A DNA stretch of 45,627 bases from Desulfobacterales bacterium (GTDB lineage: Bacteria > Desulfobacterota > Syntrophobacteria > B119-G9), in the NCBI GenBank assembly GCA_026983715.1, contig JALSTM010000190.1:1-45627 (forward strand), read 5' to 3'. Positions 1-8,932 of this stretch are shown piece after piece. The notes below the pieces were generated by a model, which saw only the letters and a program-made list of their open reading frames with translations, was not told where the DNA came from and did not search any database. The position numbers and the translations under genes were made by a program. Position 1 is the first letter of the stretch, and each line of letters opens with the position of its first letter.

Positions 1-40
1 AGGAGAGAAAGAAAATTAGCCAAACATGGTAGGGAAGTAA

Positions 41-303
41 ATGGCTAAGTTGGAATCGGAAAAAAGACCGGTTATTGTTCGTGTGCAAACAGAGGAGAGA
101 GCAAGGTACGTGGCTGAAGTATGTGCAATGCACGGATGGCGCTATATCATAGGGTTTGAACCAGATAAACCAGAAGACATTAGTGACCTGGAGAGGTTGC
201 TCAATCCTCGAAAACCGGCAGATCAAAAAAGATCGGAAGGAATGAGCCATGTCCGTGTGGCAGTGGCAAAAAATACAAGAAGTGTTGCGGGAAGAAGATC
301 TGA
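41..303 (+). pseudogene. SWIM/SEC-C metal-binding motif protein (PBPRA1643-like), frameshifted
   Basis: Small SEC-C-type zinc-binding protein, broken by a frameshift. The ATG at 41 opens about 60 family-like residues (MAKLESEKRPVIVRVQTEE..., [20 protein letters not shown]). The expected C-terminal zinc motif is missing from that frame but present in the -1 frame at 241-300: [18 protein letters not shown], then stop TGA at 301-303. The frames meet at a run of six A (225-230). One more A would give one continuous protein of about 87 codons, the usual size for this family, so a one-base loss in a homopolymer is the simplest cause. Whether it is a real mutation, a sequencing error or slippage cannot be told from the sequence. 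Function of the family is unknown beyond metal binding; the motif resembles the SecA C-terminal zinc site. The undisrupted frame runs on to 445 through repeat DNA and that tail is not considered real. Confidence 0.8.
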
Positions 304-316
304 GTATCAGTTCTTT

Positions 317-336
317 CCCACGGCTAAAACCGTGGG
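317..336. repeat. REP-like hairpin, copy 1
   Basis: Perfect 7-bp stem CCCACGG / CCGTGGG around the loop CTAAAA, 14 bases after the stop of the broken SEC-C gene. The same hairpin recurs at 435-454 and, inverted, at 41601-41620. Such palindromes are typical of REP elements and IS200/IS605-type ends; no transposase is visible here. Confidence 0.7.
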
Positions 337-434
337 TTACCGGGGTTACTACTCTGCGTTGCAGTTGTCTCGTGACCCGCAGTTAAAACCGAAGGTCAAT
401 TGGCTTGTGATCCCGAGTTGTCGTTTCTGCGTGC

Positions 435-454
435 CTCACGGTTAAAACTGTGGG
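435..454. repeat. REP-like hairpin, copy 2 (degenerate)
   Basis: CTCACGG-TTAAAA-CTGTGGG forms a 7-bp stem with two G-T wobble pairs and has the same loop as the inverted copy at 41601. Copies 1 and 2 are both followed by GGGTTA-type sequence, so they share flanks as well as the stem. Confidence 0.6.
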
Positions 455-567
455 TTAAGGAAGAACGCTGGGCCGTCGTACATCGTAGGGTTTACCCATG
501 GATTCACCCGCGGGCGATAGAACTTATTCGTTTACAAATATCTAACCTTTCAACGATAGGGGATGAG

Positions 568-2016
568 ATGCAGGGAAATTCAAGGTGTCACACGCTTGTT
601 TTCAGGACTTTGTTTCTTTTCATTGTTCTTTTTCTCGCCCTTGGTTGCCAGGCTCATGCAGCCTCCAAAAATGAGGCTCAAAAAAAGGTCGAAACCTTAA
701 ACCTTAAGCAGCTTATTGACCTGGCATTAAAAAATAGTCCCGATCTTGCCGCCGTCAGTGCCGGCATTAAGGTAGCAGAATCAAAGGTAAAGCAAGCTCG
801 TGGAGGCTACTATCCGCAACTGGACGTTGAAGGGGTAGTAGGACCGGTCAACGATGCAGAAAAACCCTACGTTGAAGTAGATCCTACACTTGGACCGAAT
901 GGCAAATACATAGGTGAAATTGTTGAAGAAACTCCAACTGACGAATACCACGGTGTAAATATTTTTGGCAGGCTCGAACTCACCATTGCTCAACCAATCT
1001 TTACCTTCGGCAAGATATCGAATCGCTACAAGGCGGCTCTCGAGGGTCTTCGAGCCGCCAAGTCTGAAATCGATAAGAAAAAGGGTGAGATTATCCTACG
1101 GGTAAAAGAGTTATACTACGCTCTTGTTCTTTCAAACATGGGAACCGAGGCTGCTGATGAGAGTGATGACTTTTTCGCCGACATCTACAACAAGGTCAAG
1201 AAGCTTCTGAAACTCGGTTCAACCAATGTGACAAGCACCGATTTGTACAAAATCGAGGCGTACAGGGCAGCGACAAAGCAATTCAAATCAAAAGCCCAAA
1301 GAGGGGGCAAGGTTACTTACGAGGCACTTAAAAAGCTGATTGGTTATCCTCCGGATAAGGATTTCAGGCTTGATGCAAAAGAACTTCCCACCAAGCTACC
1401 GTCTCTGAAAGAAAAGGAAAAATTTATTGAAGAAGCTCTTGCAAACAGGCCCGAGTTCATCCAGCTTAAAAAGAGCCTTTCTGCGAAGAAATACATGATT
1501 TCCGCCAAAAGGGCTGATCTTTTTCCATCATTTTTTCTTCTTGTTAAGGGGAGTTTTGCAGATGCGCCCGGCCGCGAGGAGTGGGATGATCCTTACATCG
1601 ACGACAAGTATCACAGTGCAGATATCGGATTTGTCCTGGGTGGAAACTGGCATCTGGACTGGGGAATAAGCACAGCTAAAATAGACAAGGAACGGGCGGA
1701 GTACGAAAGCCTGACCAATACCTTACTTGCCGCAAAGCGCGATATTGCTCTTCAGGTCATGAAATATTACCAGGACGTGCTAAAAGCATACGAAGGAGTA
1801 CAAGCCTATGAAAAAGCAGCAATAGCAGCAAGAAAGTGGATCATTGCCGCAATTTCAAATTTTGATATGGGTCTGGGGAACGTAAACGATATTATCATGG
1901 CAATTGAAAAATACAGCGAAAACAGAGGTGAGTATCTGTCTTCTTTGTACGATTTTAATACTAGCCTTGCACGCCTTAGTTTTGCCGTTGCTGAGTATCG
2001 CAAGGGTGTTCAATAA
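568..2016 (+). CDS. TolC family outer membrane efflux protein
   Basis: Outer-membrane channel component of a tripartite export system, of the TolC/OEP type. I chose the ATG at 568 because GATAGGGGATGAG just upstream supplies a Shine-Dalgarno and the protein then starts with a signal peptide (basic start, hydrophobic FLFIVLFLALGC, likely cleavage after QAHA). The same frame is open back to 400, but that stretch crosses REP hairpin DNA and is unlikely to be translated. The mature part has the two long alpha-helical hairpin halves of the family, including LKQLIDLALKNSPDL at the N-terminal repeat and a similar ALANRPE segment in the second half. Length of about 482 residues fits. It precedes the hopanoid RND gene hpnN by 303 bp, so it could serve as its outer-membrane partner; this is inference. 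Confidence 0.85.
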   Translation: MQGNSRCHTLVFRTLFLFIVLFLALGCQAHAASKNEAQKKVETLNLKQLIDLALKNSPDLAAVSAGIKVAESKVKQARGGYYPQLDVEGVVGPVNDAEKPYVEVDPTLGPNGKYIGEIVEETPTDEYHGVNIFGRLELTIAQPIFTFGKISNRYKAALEGLRAAKSEIDKKKGEIILRVKELYYALVLSNMGTEAADESDDFFADIYNKVKKLLKLGSTNVTSTDLYKIEAYRAATKQFKSKAQRGGKVTYEALKKLIGYPPDKDFRLDAKELPTKLPSLKEKEKFIEEALANRPEFIQLKKSLSAKKYMISAKRADLFPSFFLLVKGSFADAPGREEWDDPYIDDKYHSADIGFVLGGNWHLDWGISTAKIDKERAEYESLTNTLLAAKRDIALQVMKYYQDVLKAYEGVQAYEKAAIAARKWIIAAISNFDMGLGNVNDIIMAIEKYSENRGEYLSSLYDFNTSLARLSFAVAEYRKGVQ

Positions 2017-2319
2017 CAATTGTTTGCGATATACTAATTATGCTCATATGGAACACGGATGCATCATAGCTTACTAAGCAATCAGGAATTGATTGTCGAT
2101 TAGGATGAAGAACAAATTTTTATATAGACCGGGTAATAAATATTAATGGACCGATTCCTAAAAGACATTTACAATATTATTTCATTGCGAGGAGTCTGCC
2201 GAAAGCAGGCTCCGAAGCAATCTGGTTGGAGTATTAAAGTTTTGGGGATTGCTGCGCTCGCAATGACTGTATTTCAGCTCTTTGTTTGACACAATACTTG
2301 GGAAGAGACCTAACGGCCA
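2017..2319. other. Intergenic region carrying a dispersed repeat
   Basis: A 303-bp gap between tolC and hpnN. It holds a MITE-like repeat at 2182-2267 and no convincing coding frame. The upstream signals of hpnN must lie in its 3' part, but no clear promoter pair or Shine-Dalgarno was found. Confidence 0.6.
2182..2267. repeat. MITE-like dispersed repeat, copy 1
   Basis: Element bounded by TCATTGCGAGG on the left and CTCGCAATGA on the right, inverted ends of about 10 bp. It carries internal GTCTGCCGAAAGCAGGC and AAGCAATCTGG segments. Related elements occur at 17697-17920 and, as a partial inverted copy, near 20283-20372. This is a common type of dispersed intergenic repeat in deltaproteobacterial genomes. 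Confidence 0.65.
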
Positions 2320-5070
2320 ATGAAACTTTTGCAGAGGTATCTACATAAATTTCTTTTATTTACAACTTGGCGACCGTGGATAACTATCTTCGTCGCCTTT
2401 TCTATTTCGTGCGTTGCGATATTTTACACGGTTAAAACCCTGGATTTTGAAACGAGTCAACTCGATCTAATATCTCCCAAGAACAGGTTAATAAAATTAT
2501 CAGATAAGCTGGACCAGTTTAAGGATCTAAACCCTTTTACCGTGGTAATTGAAGCCCCTAGTCCCGGGAGAGCAGTGAGTTATCTCAATTCGCTGATAGT
2601 GAAACTCAACGACCAGAAAAGGTATTTCAAGAGAATTTTTTACAAGGTAGACTGGGAATCCATGAAGAAATGGTCTCTTCTCTATCTGGACAGGGAAGAA
2701 CTGAAAACTCTTCGCGAGAACCTGTCGGATCACCTGGACGTACTCCGGGATCTCGATAAATCGCCGAACTTGGAAAACCTCTTTTTCCTCACAAATCGAG
2801 AAATGACCTCTAAGATGCTTGGTCATTTCTTTACCGATTTCCTTGAAGAAGATACAAATCCCGGGGATAAAAGCAAACCGCTGGACCTCACGTATCTTAT
2901 AAACATCCTCGACGGTATGGAAAAGTGGCTCAAAGGGAAAAGAGTTTTCACATCCCCCTGGAACTCTTTTTTCGGTAGCACCGAATGGGGAGGAGAGCTT
3001 GATTCTTATTTCTGGACGGGAAAGAAAAAGTTCCTGCTGGCTTTCGTTACTCCTCAAAAATTAGGAAGCGGTTTTACTGATAAGGAAAACTCCTTAAAAA
3101 GGTTGAGAGAGATCATTAGGGAGACCCTCGTTTCTTTTCCCGACGTTCACGTTGGGGTCACAGGCCAGGAAGCTCTAAACACGGATCAGATGTCGGTGGG
3201 ACTTCGCGATATGAGCATCGCGTCCGTTATCTCCCTTGTCTGCTTAACGATCCTACTGATTATTTTCTGGAAAAGTGCCCGTAAGCCTTTGCTTGAAATA
3301 ACAGAATTGTTGATTGCTTTATCCTGGACATTTGGCCTAACAACGCTTTTTATCGGGCATTTAAATATTTTATCTATGATCTTTGCGCCTCTTCTCCTTG
3401 GACTAGGTATCGACTACGGAATTCACTGGCTAGCGCGCTATGAAGAAGGTGTGAGAAATGAAGAAAGAAAAACCACCAGAGAGACAGTTATTTTGACCAT
3501 GAGCAACATCGGGCCGGCCATTTTGGTTGCTGGCTTCACGGCAGCGATGTCGTTTTTGCCGCTGGCTCTGACGAATTTCAAGGGTCTCCAAGAACTCGGT
3601 ATCATCAGCGCCATGGGAATGGTCATGACGACGATTACCACCCTCGGGGTATTACCTTCCCTCGTGCTTGTATTTGATTCTAAAAAGAAAAAGGGAGTTT
3701 CAAATTTTTCAAAGAGTTCAAACCAGGTACTCATGCACCTGACTCCCGCAAAATGCGTGGCCATACTTACGGTAAGCCTTGTGCTTGTGGTGCTCTCTGT
3801 ATCCGTGGCAAGGGAGGTTAAGTTTGATCTCAATCTTTTGCAACTCCAACCGGAGGGCACCGAATCGGTTGACTGGGAGATGAAGCTGATCAGAAGTTCC
3901 AAGCGTTCTGCGCTTTTCGCAGCTGTTCTGGCAGAAAGCCCCGAGGAAGTGCTCCATAAAACTGCAATCTTGAAAAAGCAACCTACAGTGTCAAAGGTTG
4001 AATCTATTTATTCCTTTCTTCCGGAAGACCAGGAAGCAAAGCTTCCACTGATTCACAGTCTAAAACCACTATTATCTAGATTGCCAATAATTGTTCCCGG
4101 AGGAAAGGACTTCGATCTTGCACGGATGGACCAGATACTCGGTAGCATCCGTTTTAAAATGCTACCAGAAGAGGAAAACAAGTGGGGATCGAACAAGCCA
4201 CTTGAGGGTCAAATGGTACAGGTGCGGAAACTTATTACCCGAATTCGGACTATTATATCGGGAAACAACAAGTATGATGCAAAAATGGCTCTGCTGGGAT
4301 ACCAGGAAAGACTCCTTAAAGACCTCAAGGACAAGCTGGAAATAATCAAATCGAGCATCAATGTAAGACGACCAATGACGGTTAATGATCTTCCTAAGTA
4401 TCTTAGAGATCAATATATCGGGAAAGACGGTGAATATCTTATAAGGGTTTATCCAAAAGAAAACGTATGGGAAGCAGATGCATTGGCACGATTTGTAAGG
4501 AACCTTCAGTCGGTGGACCCGAACGTTATAGGGGACCCGGTAACGCTGTATGTATTTACGCGGGCATTTAGGAAGGCATGTATCGAAGCCGCGGTATATG
4601 CCGTCTTTTTCATATTCGGACTTTTACTTTTTACATTCAGAAGCTTTGTAAATTCCCTGCTCGCAATGACGCCACTGATTATAGGTACGCTCTGGACTAT
4701 TGGATTGATGTGGTGCCTAGGGGTAAATTTCAATCTTGCAAATAGCCTGTTTCTTCCACTTATAGTGGGGGCGGGAGTAGAATACGGCATAGTAATACTT
4801 AACAGGTGGTTCCAGGAACAAAGGAATTTCGAGGGGTTACCTTTAAGTACCGGAAAAGGTATCATTCTGGCGGCGTTAACAACAACCGTGGGATTTGGTA
4901 GCCTGATGATTTCTCACCACAGGGGAATCTACAGCTTAGGGCTTTTGGCCACCATTGGAAGCATTGCCGTGATGGCATCCGCCATCTTCGTACTTCCGAC
5001 CATACTTTATGTGTGTGGCAGAAAAACGAAAGAGAAGGCAGGAGAAATTGTAGCCGTAGAGGTGAACTGA
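2320..5070 (+). CDS. hpnN: Hopanoid-associated RND transporter HpnN
   Basis: Inner-membrane RND/MMPL-superfamily transporter, needed in other bacteria to move hopanoids to the outer membrane. The 916 residues show the internal duplication of the family: a first membrane segment (WITIFVAFSISCVAIFY), a large periplasmic loop, a block of five membrane helices with LLLGLGIDYGIHWLARYEE (about 350-370), then a second loop and a second block with LIVGAGVEYGIVILNRW (about 810-826). The paired G(I/V)xYGI motifs are the RND proton-relay region. The gene ends two bases before hpnM, and shc, hpnA and hpnH follow, which supports HpnN rather than a generic MMPL protein. The start at 2320 has only a weak Shine-Dalgarno. 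Confidence 0.9.
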   Translation: MKLLQRYLHKFLLFTTWRPWITIFVAFSISCVAIFYTVKTLDFETSQLDLISPKNRLIKLSDKLDQFKDLNPFTVVIEAPSPGRAVSYLNSLIVKLNDQKRYFKRIFYKVDWESMKKWSLLYLDREELKTLRENLSDHLDVLRDLDKSPNLENLFFLTNREMTSKMLGHFFTDFLEEDTNPGDKSKPLDLTYLINILDGMEKWLKGKRVFTSPWNSFFGSTEWGGELDSYFWTGKKKFLLAFVTPQKLGSGFTDKENSLKRLREIIRETLVSFPDVHVGVTGQEALNTDQMSVGLRDMSIASVISLVCLTILLIIFWKSARKPLLEITELLIALSWTFGLTTLFIGHLNILSMIFAPLLLGLGIDYGIHWLARYEEGVRNEERKTTRETVILTMSNIGPAILVAGFTAAMSFLPLALTNFKGLQELGIISAMGMVMTTITTLGVLPSLVLVFDSKKKKGVSNFSKSSNQVLMHLTPAKCVAILTVSLVLVVLSVSVAREVKFDLNLLQLQPEGTESVDWEMKLIRSSKRSALFAAVLAESPEEVLHKTAILKKQPTVSKVESIYSFLPEDQEAKLPLIHSLKPLLSRLPIIVPGGKDFDLARMDQILGSIRFKMLPEEENKWGSNKPLEGQMVQVRKLITRIRTIISGNNKYDAKMALLGYQERLLKDLKDKLEIIKSSINVRRPMTVNDLPKYLRDQYIGKDGEYLIRVYPKENVWEADALARFVRNLQSVDPNVIGDPVTLYVFTRAFRKACIEAAVYAVFFIFGLLLFTFRSFVNSLLAMTPLIIGTLWTIGLMWCLGVNFNLANSLFLPLIVGAGVEYGIVILNRWFQEQRNFEGLPLSTGKGIILAALTTTVGFGSLMISHHRGIYSLGLLATIGSIAVMASAIFVLPTILYVCGRKTKEKAGEIVAVEVN

Positions 5071-5071
5071 A

Positions 5072-5728
5072 ATGAAAATGGGAAAAAAATTCAATTTGCT
5101 TGCGATCGTAACCCTTTTGGTGGTGTTTGTTTTTTGTACTTTGGCCTACGGCACAAAGCGTCTGCCTGATACAACTCCCCAGGGTCTTGTCAAACAGGTG
5201 CTTGACAGGGTAATGGAAATCCAGAATGATCCGAACCTTCAAGGGCACAATAACAGGTACAAAAGAGCTCTGGAGATAAAGAAAGTAATAGTTCAGAATT
5301 TTGATTCGTATGCCATGGCCAGAAAATCGATAGGGGGGTACTGGAGAAACGTTTCTCCTGGCAAGCGGAAAACCTTTTCAAGAGTTTTTGCGGATCTTTT
5401 CCAGGATTCATATACAAGGCTTGTTTTGAATTTTCTGAAAAAAGAACAGATCGATTACCTTGGAGAAGAAATAAATAATGGTCACGCTATTGTCAAAACT
5501 GCCATTGTTCGTTCCAATGACAGAATAATGGTCGATTACTACCTTAAACTTCAGAAAAATCGATGGGTTATTGAAGACGTGGTTATTGATGGTGTGAGCA
5601 TAGTTGGAAACTACAGTTCGATATTTAAGCGGGAAATTGCCAGGAACTCCTTTGACAGCCTACTCAATAAAATGATCATACAGCAGAAGGCTATAAAAAT
5701 GAAGTTAACTGAGAATAAAAAAGCATGA
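5072..5728 (+). CDS. hpnM: HpnM, MlaC/Ttg2D-family periplasmic lipid-binding protein
   Basis: Periplasmic protein of the MlaC (toluene-tolerance Ttg2D) family, expected to bind a lipid and pass it across the periplasm. It has a signal peptide (MKMGKKFNLLAIVTLLVVFVF, cleavage near AYG), then the family pattern YARKSIGGYWR-like (AMARKSIGGYWRNVSPGKRKTF), FADLFQDSYTRLVLNF, and the C-terminal RWVIEDVVIDGVSIVGNYSS block. The 218-residue length is normal. It starts one base after the stop of hpnN and precedes shc, matching the HpnM subfamily of hopanoid clusters. The Mla transporter genes in this window (31689-33797) lack their own MlaC, so HpnM might also serve them; that is speculative. Confidence 0.88.
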   Translation: MKMGKKFNLLAIVTLLVVFVFCTLAYGTKRLPDTTPQGLVKQVLDRVMEIQNDPNLQGHNNRYKRALEIKKVIVQNFDSYAMARKSIGGYWRNVSPGKRKTFSRVFADLFQDSYTRLVLNFLKKEQIDYLGEEINNGHAIVKTAIVRSNDRIMVDYYLKLQKNRWVIEDVVIDGVSIVGNYSSIFKREIARNSFDSLLNKMIIQQKAIKMKLTENKKA

Positions 5729-5800
5729 TATCAAAAACTAAACTTGCCAAGGGGAACATAATATATTAATAACATTATACAAAAGAAGGCGGGAGGTATT

Positions 5801-5839
5801 ATGATCGGAAAGAAATTTTGTGATGATGTTTTTGGATGA
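5801..5839 (+). other. Possible 12-codon mini-ORF with strong ribosome binding site
   Basis: GGCGGGAGG followed by TATT and ATG encodes MIGKKFCDDVFG then TGA, in the 229-bp gap between hpnM and shc. The spacing of four bases is short. It could be a leader peptide or the start of a gene otherwise lost; the downstream DNA to 5957 shows no continuing frame. Confidence 0.25.
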
Positions 5840-5963
5840 TGATTAGATAAAAGACGTGCTTTGATTTTCAGTTTGTTGGGTTAAAATATTGGTTGGAGTC
5901 GGGGATAAGGGTAGAAATGCTTTTCTTTAATAACCTTGGGGTGATCCGAAAGAATGGGTGTAT

Positions 5964-7940
5964 ATGAAAACTGAGACGGCACACTCTCAAAAGCTAGGTT
6001 CTGAATTGCGGGACTTTCTCAAACCTGAAAGCAAAGGTGGTTTACTGGACCATCTTGTAACGGCTATAGAGCGCACAAAAAACTACTACCTGGGCTGTCA
6101 GCACCCTGAGGGATACTGGTGGTTTGAACTGGAATCTAACGTCACTATTACGGCAGAATACCTGATGTTGTTGAAGTTTCTCGGTGTAGCAAATCCAGAG
6201 CGCGAGAAGAAAATTGTAAACCATCTCCTCAGGCAGCAGAGGTCTGATGGAACGTGGTCGATCTATTATGATGGCCCCGGTGAAATTAGTGCCACGGTGG
6301 AAGCTTACTTTGCCCTGAAATTAGCCGGTTATCCCACGGACTCAGAGGAGATGACCAAGGCACGAGAATTCGTTTTAGATTCAGGCGGTATAGAACATTG
6401 CCGTATTTTTACCCGAATTTTCCTGGCACTGTTTGGGAACTATCCGTGGGATAAGATTCCTCCATTTCCGGTTGAACTTATACTTTTTCCCGATTGGTTT
6501 CCATTTTCTATATATTCCTTTTCTAGCTGGACCCGGGCAAGCCTCGTTCCAATTTCAATATTGCTTCATCTTAGGCCGGTAAAACATATAGATGGGGCTG
6601 GAGTAAGTGAGCTTTACACGACGGCAGAAGGTAAGAAAAGATCATCCAACTGTGCTAATTTTTTGATTTTCTCAAAGCACATAGGGAAATTATTGTTCAA
6701 GAGTCCGTTCAGACCGCTGAGAAATAAAGCATTAAAAAAAGCTGAAGAGTGGATCGTTGATCACCAGGAAGAATCGGGCGACTGGGCCGGTATCCAACCG
6801 GCCATGGTCAATTCATTGCTAGCTTTGTTTTCCCTCGGATATCCACTGGAGCACCCGGTAATTCAGAAGGGGCTGGATGCTTTAGAAGGTTTCCTTATCG
6901 ACAAGGGAGACGAGGTGGTTCTCCAATCTTGTATTTCCCCTGTTTGGGATACTGCTCTGAATTGTATTGCGCTTGTAGAAGCGGGCATTCCGCCTGAATA
7001 CCCTGCCATTCAACTGGCGGCACATTGGCTTATTGGTCAGCAGATATTTCGTGGAGGTGACTGGCAGGTGAAGCGGCCTAACCTGGAACCTGGTGGTTGG
7101 GCATTTGAATTTCACAATGACCATTATCCTGATGTGGATGATTCAGCCGTAGTATTAATGGCCTTGCAAAAAGCAGTAGGGAAGGACTCGACTGCCAAGT
7201 GTGCAATTGAAAGAGGGATAAACTGGGTGCTTGGCATGCAAAGCAAGGATGGCGGTTGGGGTGCGTTCGATGTTGACAACAACAAGGAGTACTTGAACCG
7301 AATTCCCTTTGCAGACTTGGAAGCTATGATAGACCCGAGTACCGCTGACCTGACGGGCCGGATTCTTCAGATGATGGGTTACTATGGCTATGACAAGAAC
7401 CATCCGGTGGCAAAAAAAGCCATCCGTTTTCTAAGACGTACCCAGGAACCCGATGGATCGTGGTGGGGTAGATGGGGTGTGAATTACATCTACGGAACGT
7501 GGTCAGTGCTTGTTGGACTTGAGAGTATCGGTGAAGATTTTTCTCAGCCCTGGATCCGGAAAGCAGTACGATGGCTTAAGGAACATCAGAATCCTGACGG
7601 AGGCTGGGGTGAAACGTGCGAATCATACAAGGATCCTTCCCTGAGAGGCCAGGGGCCCAGTACCGCATCTCAGACGGCGTGGGCACTGCTTGGGTTAATG
7701 GCTGCTGGAGAATGGGAATCGCCGGAAGTTCATAAAGGTATACTCTATTTACTCAACAATCAGCAGCATGACGGGACTTGGGAAGAAAAATATTTTACTG
7801 GTACCGGTTTCCCCAAGTATTTTATGTTGCGTTACCATAATTATCGCAATTGTTTTCCCCTCATGGCGCTCGGTCGTTACTACGGCTGGCTTCAGAACCA
7901 GATTAAGATGCCTCGAAAGGCTTCCCTGCAAATATCATGA
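5964..7940 (+). CDS. shc: Squalene-hopene cyclase
   Basis: Cyclises squalene to hopene/hopanol, the committed step of hopanoid synthesis, on the inner face of the membrane. The protein of about 658 residues has the catalytic motif in a variant form, DVDDSA (about 390-395), where most family members have DxDDTA; the protonating Asp is kept. Several QW repeats are visible, for example QRSDGTW (about 94), QSKDGGWGAF, QEPDGSWWGRWG and QNPDGGWGE. The start is either GTG at 5958 or ATG at 5964; neither has a strong Shine-Dalgarno and I prefer the ATG. The stop overlaps the start of hpnA (ATGA at 7937-7940), so the two are translationally coupled. The squalene-making genes hpnC, hpnD and hpnE are not in this window. 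Confidence 0.95.
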   Translation: MKTETAHSQKLGSELRDFLKPESKGGLLDHLVTAIERTKNYYLGCQHPEGYWWFELESNVTITAEYLMLLKFLGVANPEREKKIVNHLLRQQRSDGTWSIYYDGPGEISATVEAYFALKLAGYPTDSEEMTKAREFVLDSGGIEHCRIFTRIFLALFGNYPWDKIPPFPVELILFPDWFPFSIYSFSSWTRASLVPISILLHLRPVKHIDGAGVSELYTTAEGKKRSSNCANFLIFSKHIGKLLFKSPFRPLRNKALKKAEEWIVDHQEESGDWAGIQPAMVNSLLALFSLGYPLEHPVIQKGLDALEGFLIDKGDEVVLQSCISPVWDTALNCIALVEAGIPPEYPAIQLAAHWLIGQQIFRGGDWQVKRPNLEPGGWAFEFHNDHYPDVDDSAVVLMALQKAVGKDSTAKCAIERGINWVLGMQSKDGGWGAFDVDNNKEYLNRIPFADLEAMIDPSTADLTGRILQMMGYYGYDKNHPVAKKAIRFLRRTQEPDGSWWGRWGVNYIYGTWSVLVGLESIGEDFSQPWIRKAVRWLKEHQNPDGGWGETCESYKDPSLRGQGPSTASQTAWALLGLMAAGEWESPEVHKGILYLLNNQQHDGTWEEKYFTGTGFPKYFMLRYHNYRNCFPLMALGRYYGWLQNQIKMPRKASLQIS

Positions 7941-8932
7941 AAGCTTTCGTAACTGGTGCAAGCGGTTTCGTCGGTTGCCACGTCGTTTATGCCCTGGTCA
8001 AAAGTGGCTACCGGGTCAGGGCGCTGGTCAGGCGTAACTCAAGGATTTCCCATTTGGTCGAAGCGGGTTGTGAAATAGTGTATGGAGACCTGCGCTCACA
8101 GCGAGATGTCCTTGCAGCCATGAAAGGTTGCCAGGTAGGCTTCCATGTCGCTGCGGATTATAGACTCTGGGTTCCTGATCCGGAGACGATGTATGAGGTT
8201 AATGTTGGTGGAACGAAAAACGTACTTCATGCCGCCGTTGTTTTGGGGCTGGATAGAATCGTATACACCAGTACTGTTGGTGCTCTTGGGACAACGAAAA
8301 ACGGGACACCGGCTACCGAAGAGACGCCGGTATCTTTCTCCGACATGGTCGGGCATTACAAAAAATCAAAGTTTCTGGCGGAGCGTGTAGCCGAAGAGTT
8401 TGCACGAAAAGGACTCCCCGTCATAATAGTTAATCCTAGTACCCCGGTTGGACCGGAAGATTGGAAACCCACGCCCACCGGAGAAATTATTGTTGACTTT
8501 CTAAATGGCAGGATTCCCGGTTACCTGGATACCGGACTCAACTTGATTGACGTGCGCGACGTCGCACAGGGCCATATTCTGGCGCTGGAAAAAGGCAATG
8601 TTGGTGAAAAGTATATCCTAGGGAATGAAAACCTTACTCTGGAAAATATATTTGACATGCTGGAGAGAATTGTCGGCACAAAGATATTTAGGGTTAAGTT
8701 ACCATATTACCCGGTTTTGCTGGGAGCATATATTAATGCTGGTATTTCCAAATTATTTAGTGTAGAACCTTTAATTCCTCTTGACGGTGTTCGTATGGCA
8801 CGAAAACAGATGTTTTTCAATGCTGCTAAAGCTGTGAAAGAACTTGGACTCCCTCAAACACCCGTCGGAGGTGCCTTAAAAGACGCCGTCGAATGGTACA
8901 TAAATAACGGTTACATAAATAGTCATAGATGA
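7937..8932 (+). CDS. hpnA: HpnA, hopanoid-associated NAD(P)-dependent sugar epimerase
   Basis: Extended short-chain dehydrogenase/epimerase of 331 residues, found beside hopanoid genes and thought to act on the sugar part of extended hopanoid side chains; its exact reaction is not established. The N-terminal nucleotide-binding motif GASGFVG is at residues 7-13, and the active-site pair is in HYKKSKFLAE (Tyr-x3-Lys form). The family signatures HVAADYRLWVPDPETMYEVN and INPSTPVGP-like VNPSTPVGPEDWKPTPTG are present. It overlaps shc by four bases at its start and the DUF116 gene by four bases at its end (ATGA at 8929-8932), so it sits inside one operon. Confidence 0.92.
   Translation: MKAFVTGASGFVGCHVVYALVKSGYRVRALVRRNSRISHLVEAGCEIVYGDLRSQRDVLAAMKGCQVGFHVAADYRLWVPDPETMYEVNVGGTKNVLHAAVVLGLDRIVYTSTVGALGTTKNGTPATEETPVSFSDMVGHYKKSKFLAERVAEEFARKGLPVIIVNPSTPVGPEDWKPTPTGEIIVDFLNGRIPGYLDTGLNLIDVRDVAQGHILALEKGNVGEKYILGNENLTLENIFDMLERIVGTKIFRVKLPYYPVLLGAYINAGISKLFSVEPLIPLDGVRMARKQMFFNAAKAVKELGLPQTPVGGALKDAVEWYINNGYINSHR

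Noticed and set aside
225-231. Programmed -1 frameshift at the A-run in the SEC-C gene
   Set aside because: The codon phase (CAA AAA AGA) does not make a proper slippery heptamer, and no stimulatory structure is evident; a simple one-base loss is more likely.
303-445. C-terminal continuation of the SEC-C frame to 445
   Set aside because: It is the frameshifted reading of repeat DNA; the true zinc motif and stop are in the other frame.
400-567. N-terminal extension of the first TolC by 56 codons
   Set aside because: It crosses REP hairpin DNA, lacks a Shine-Dalgarno, and would bury the signal peptide that begins at 568.
3438-3902. 154-codon minus-strand open frame inside hpnN
   Set aside because: A shadow of hpnN membrane-helix codons on the opposite strand.
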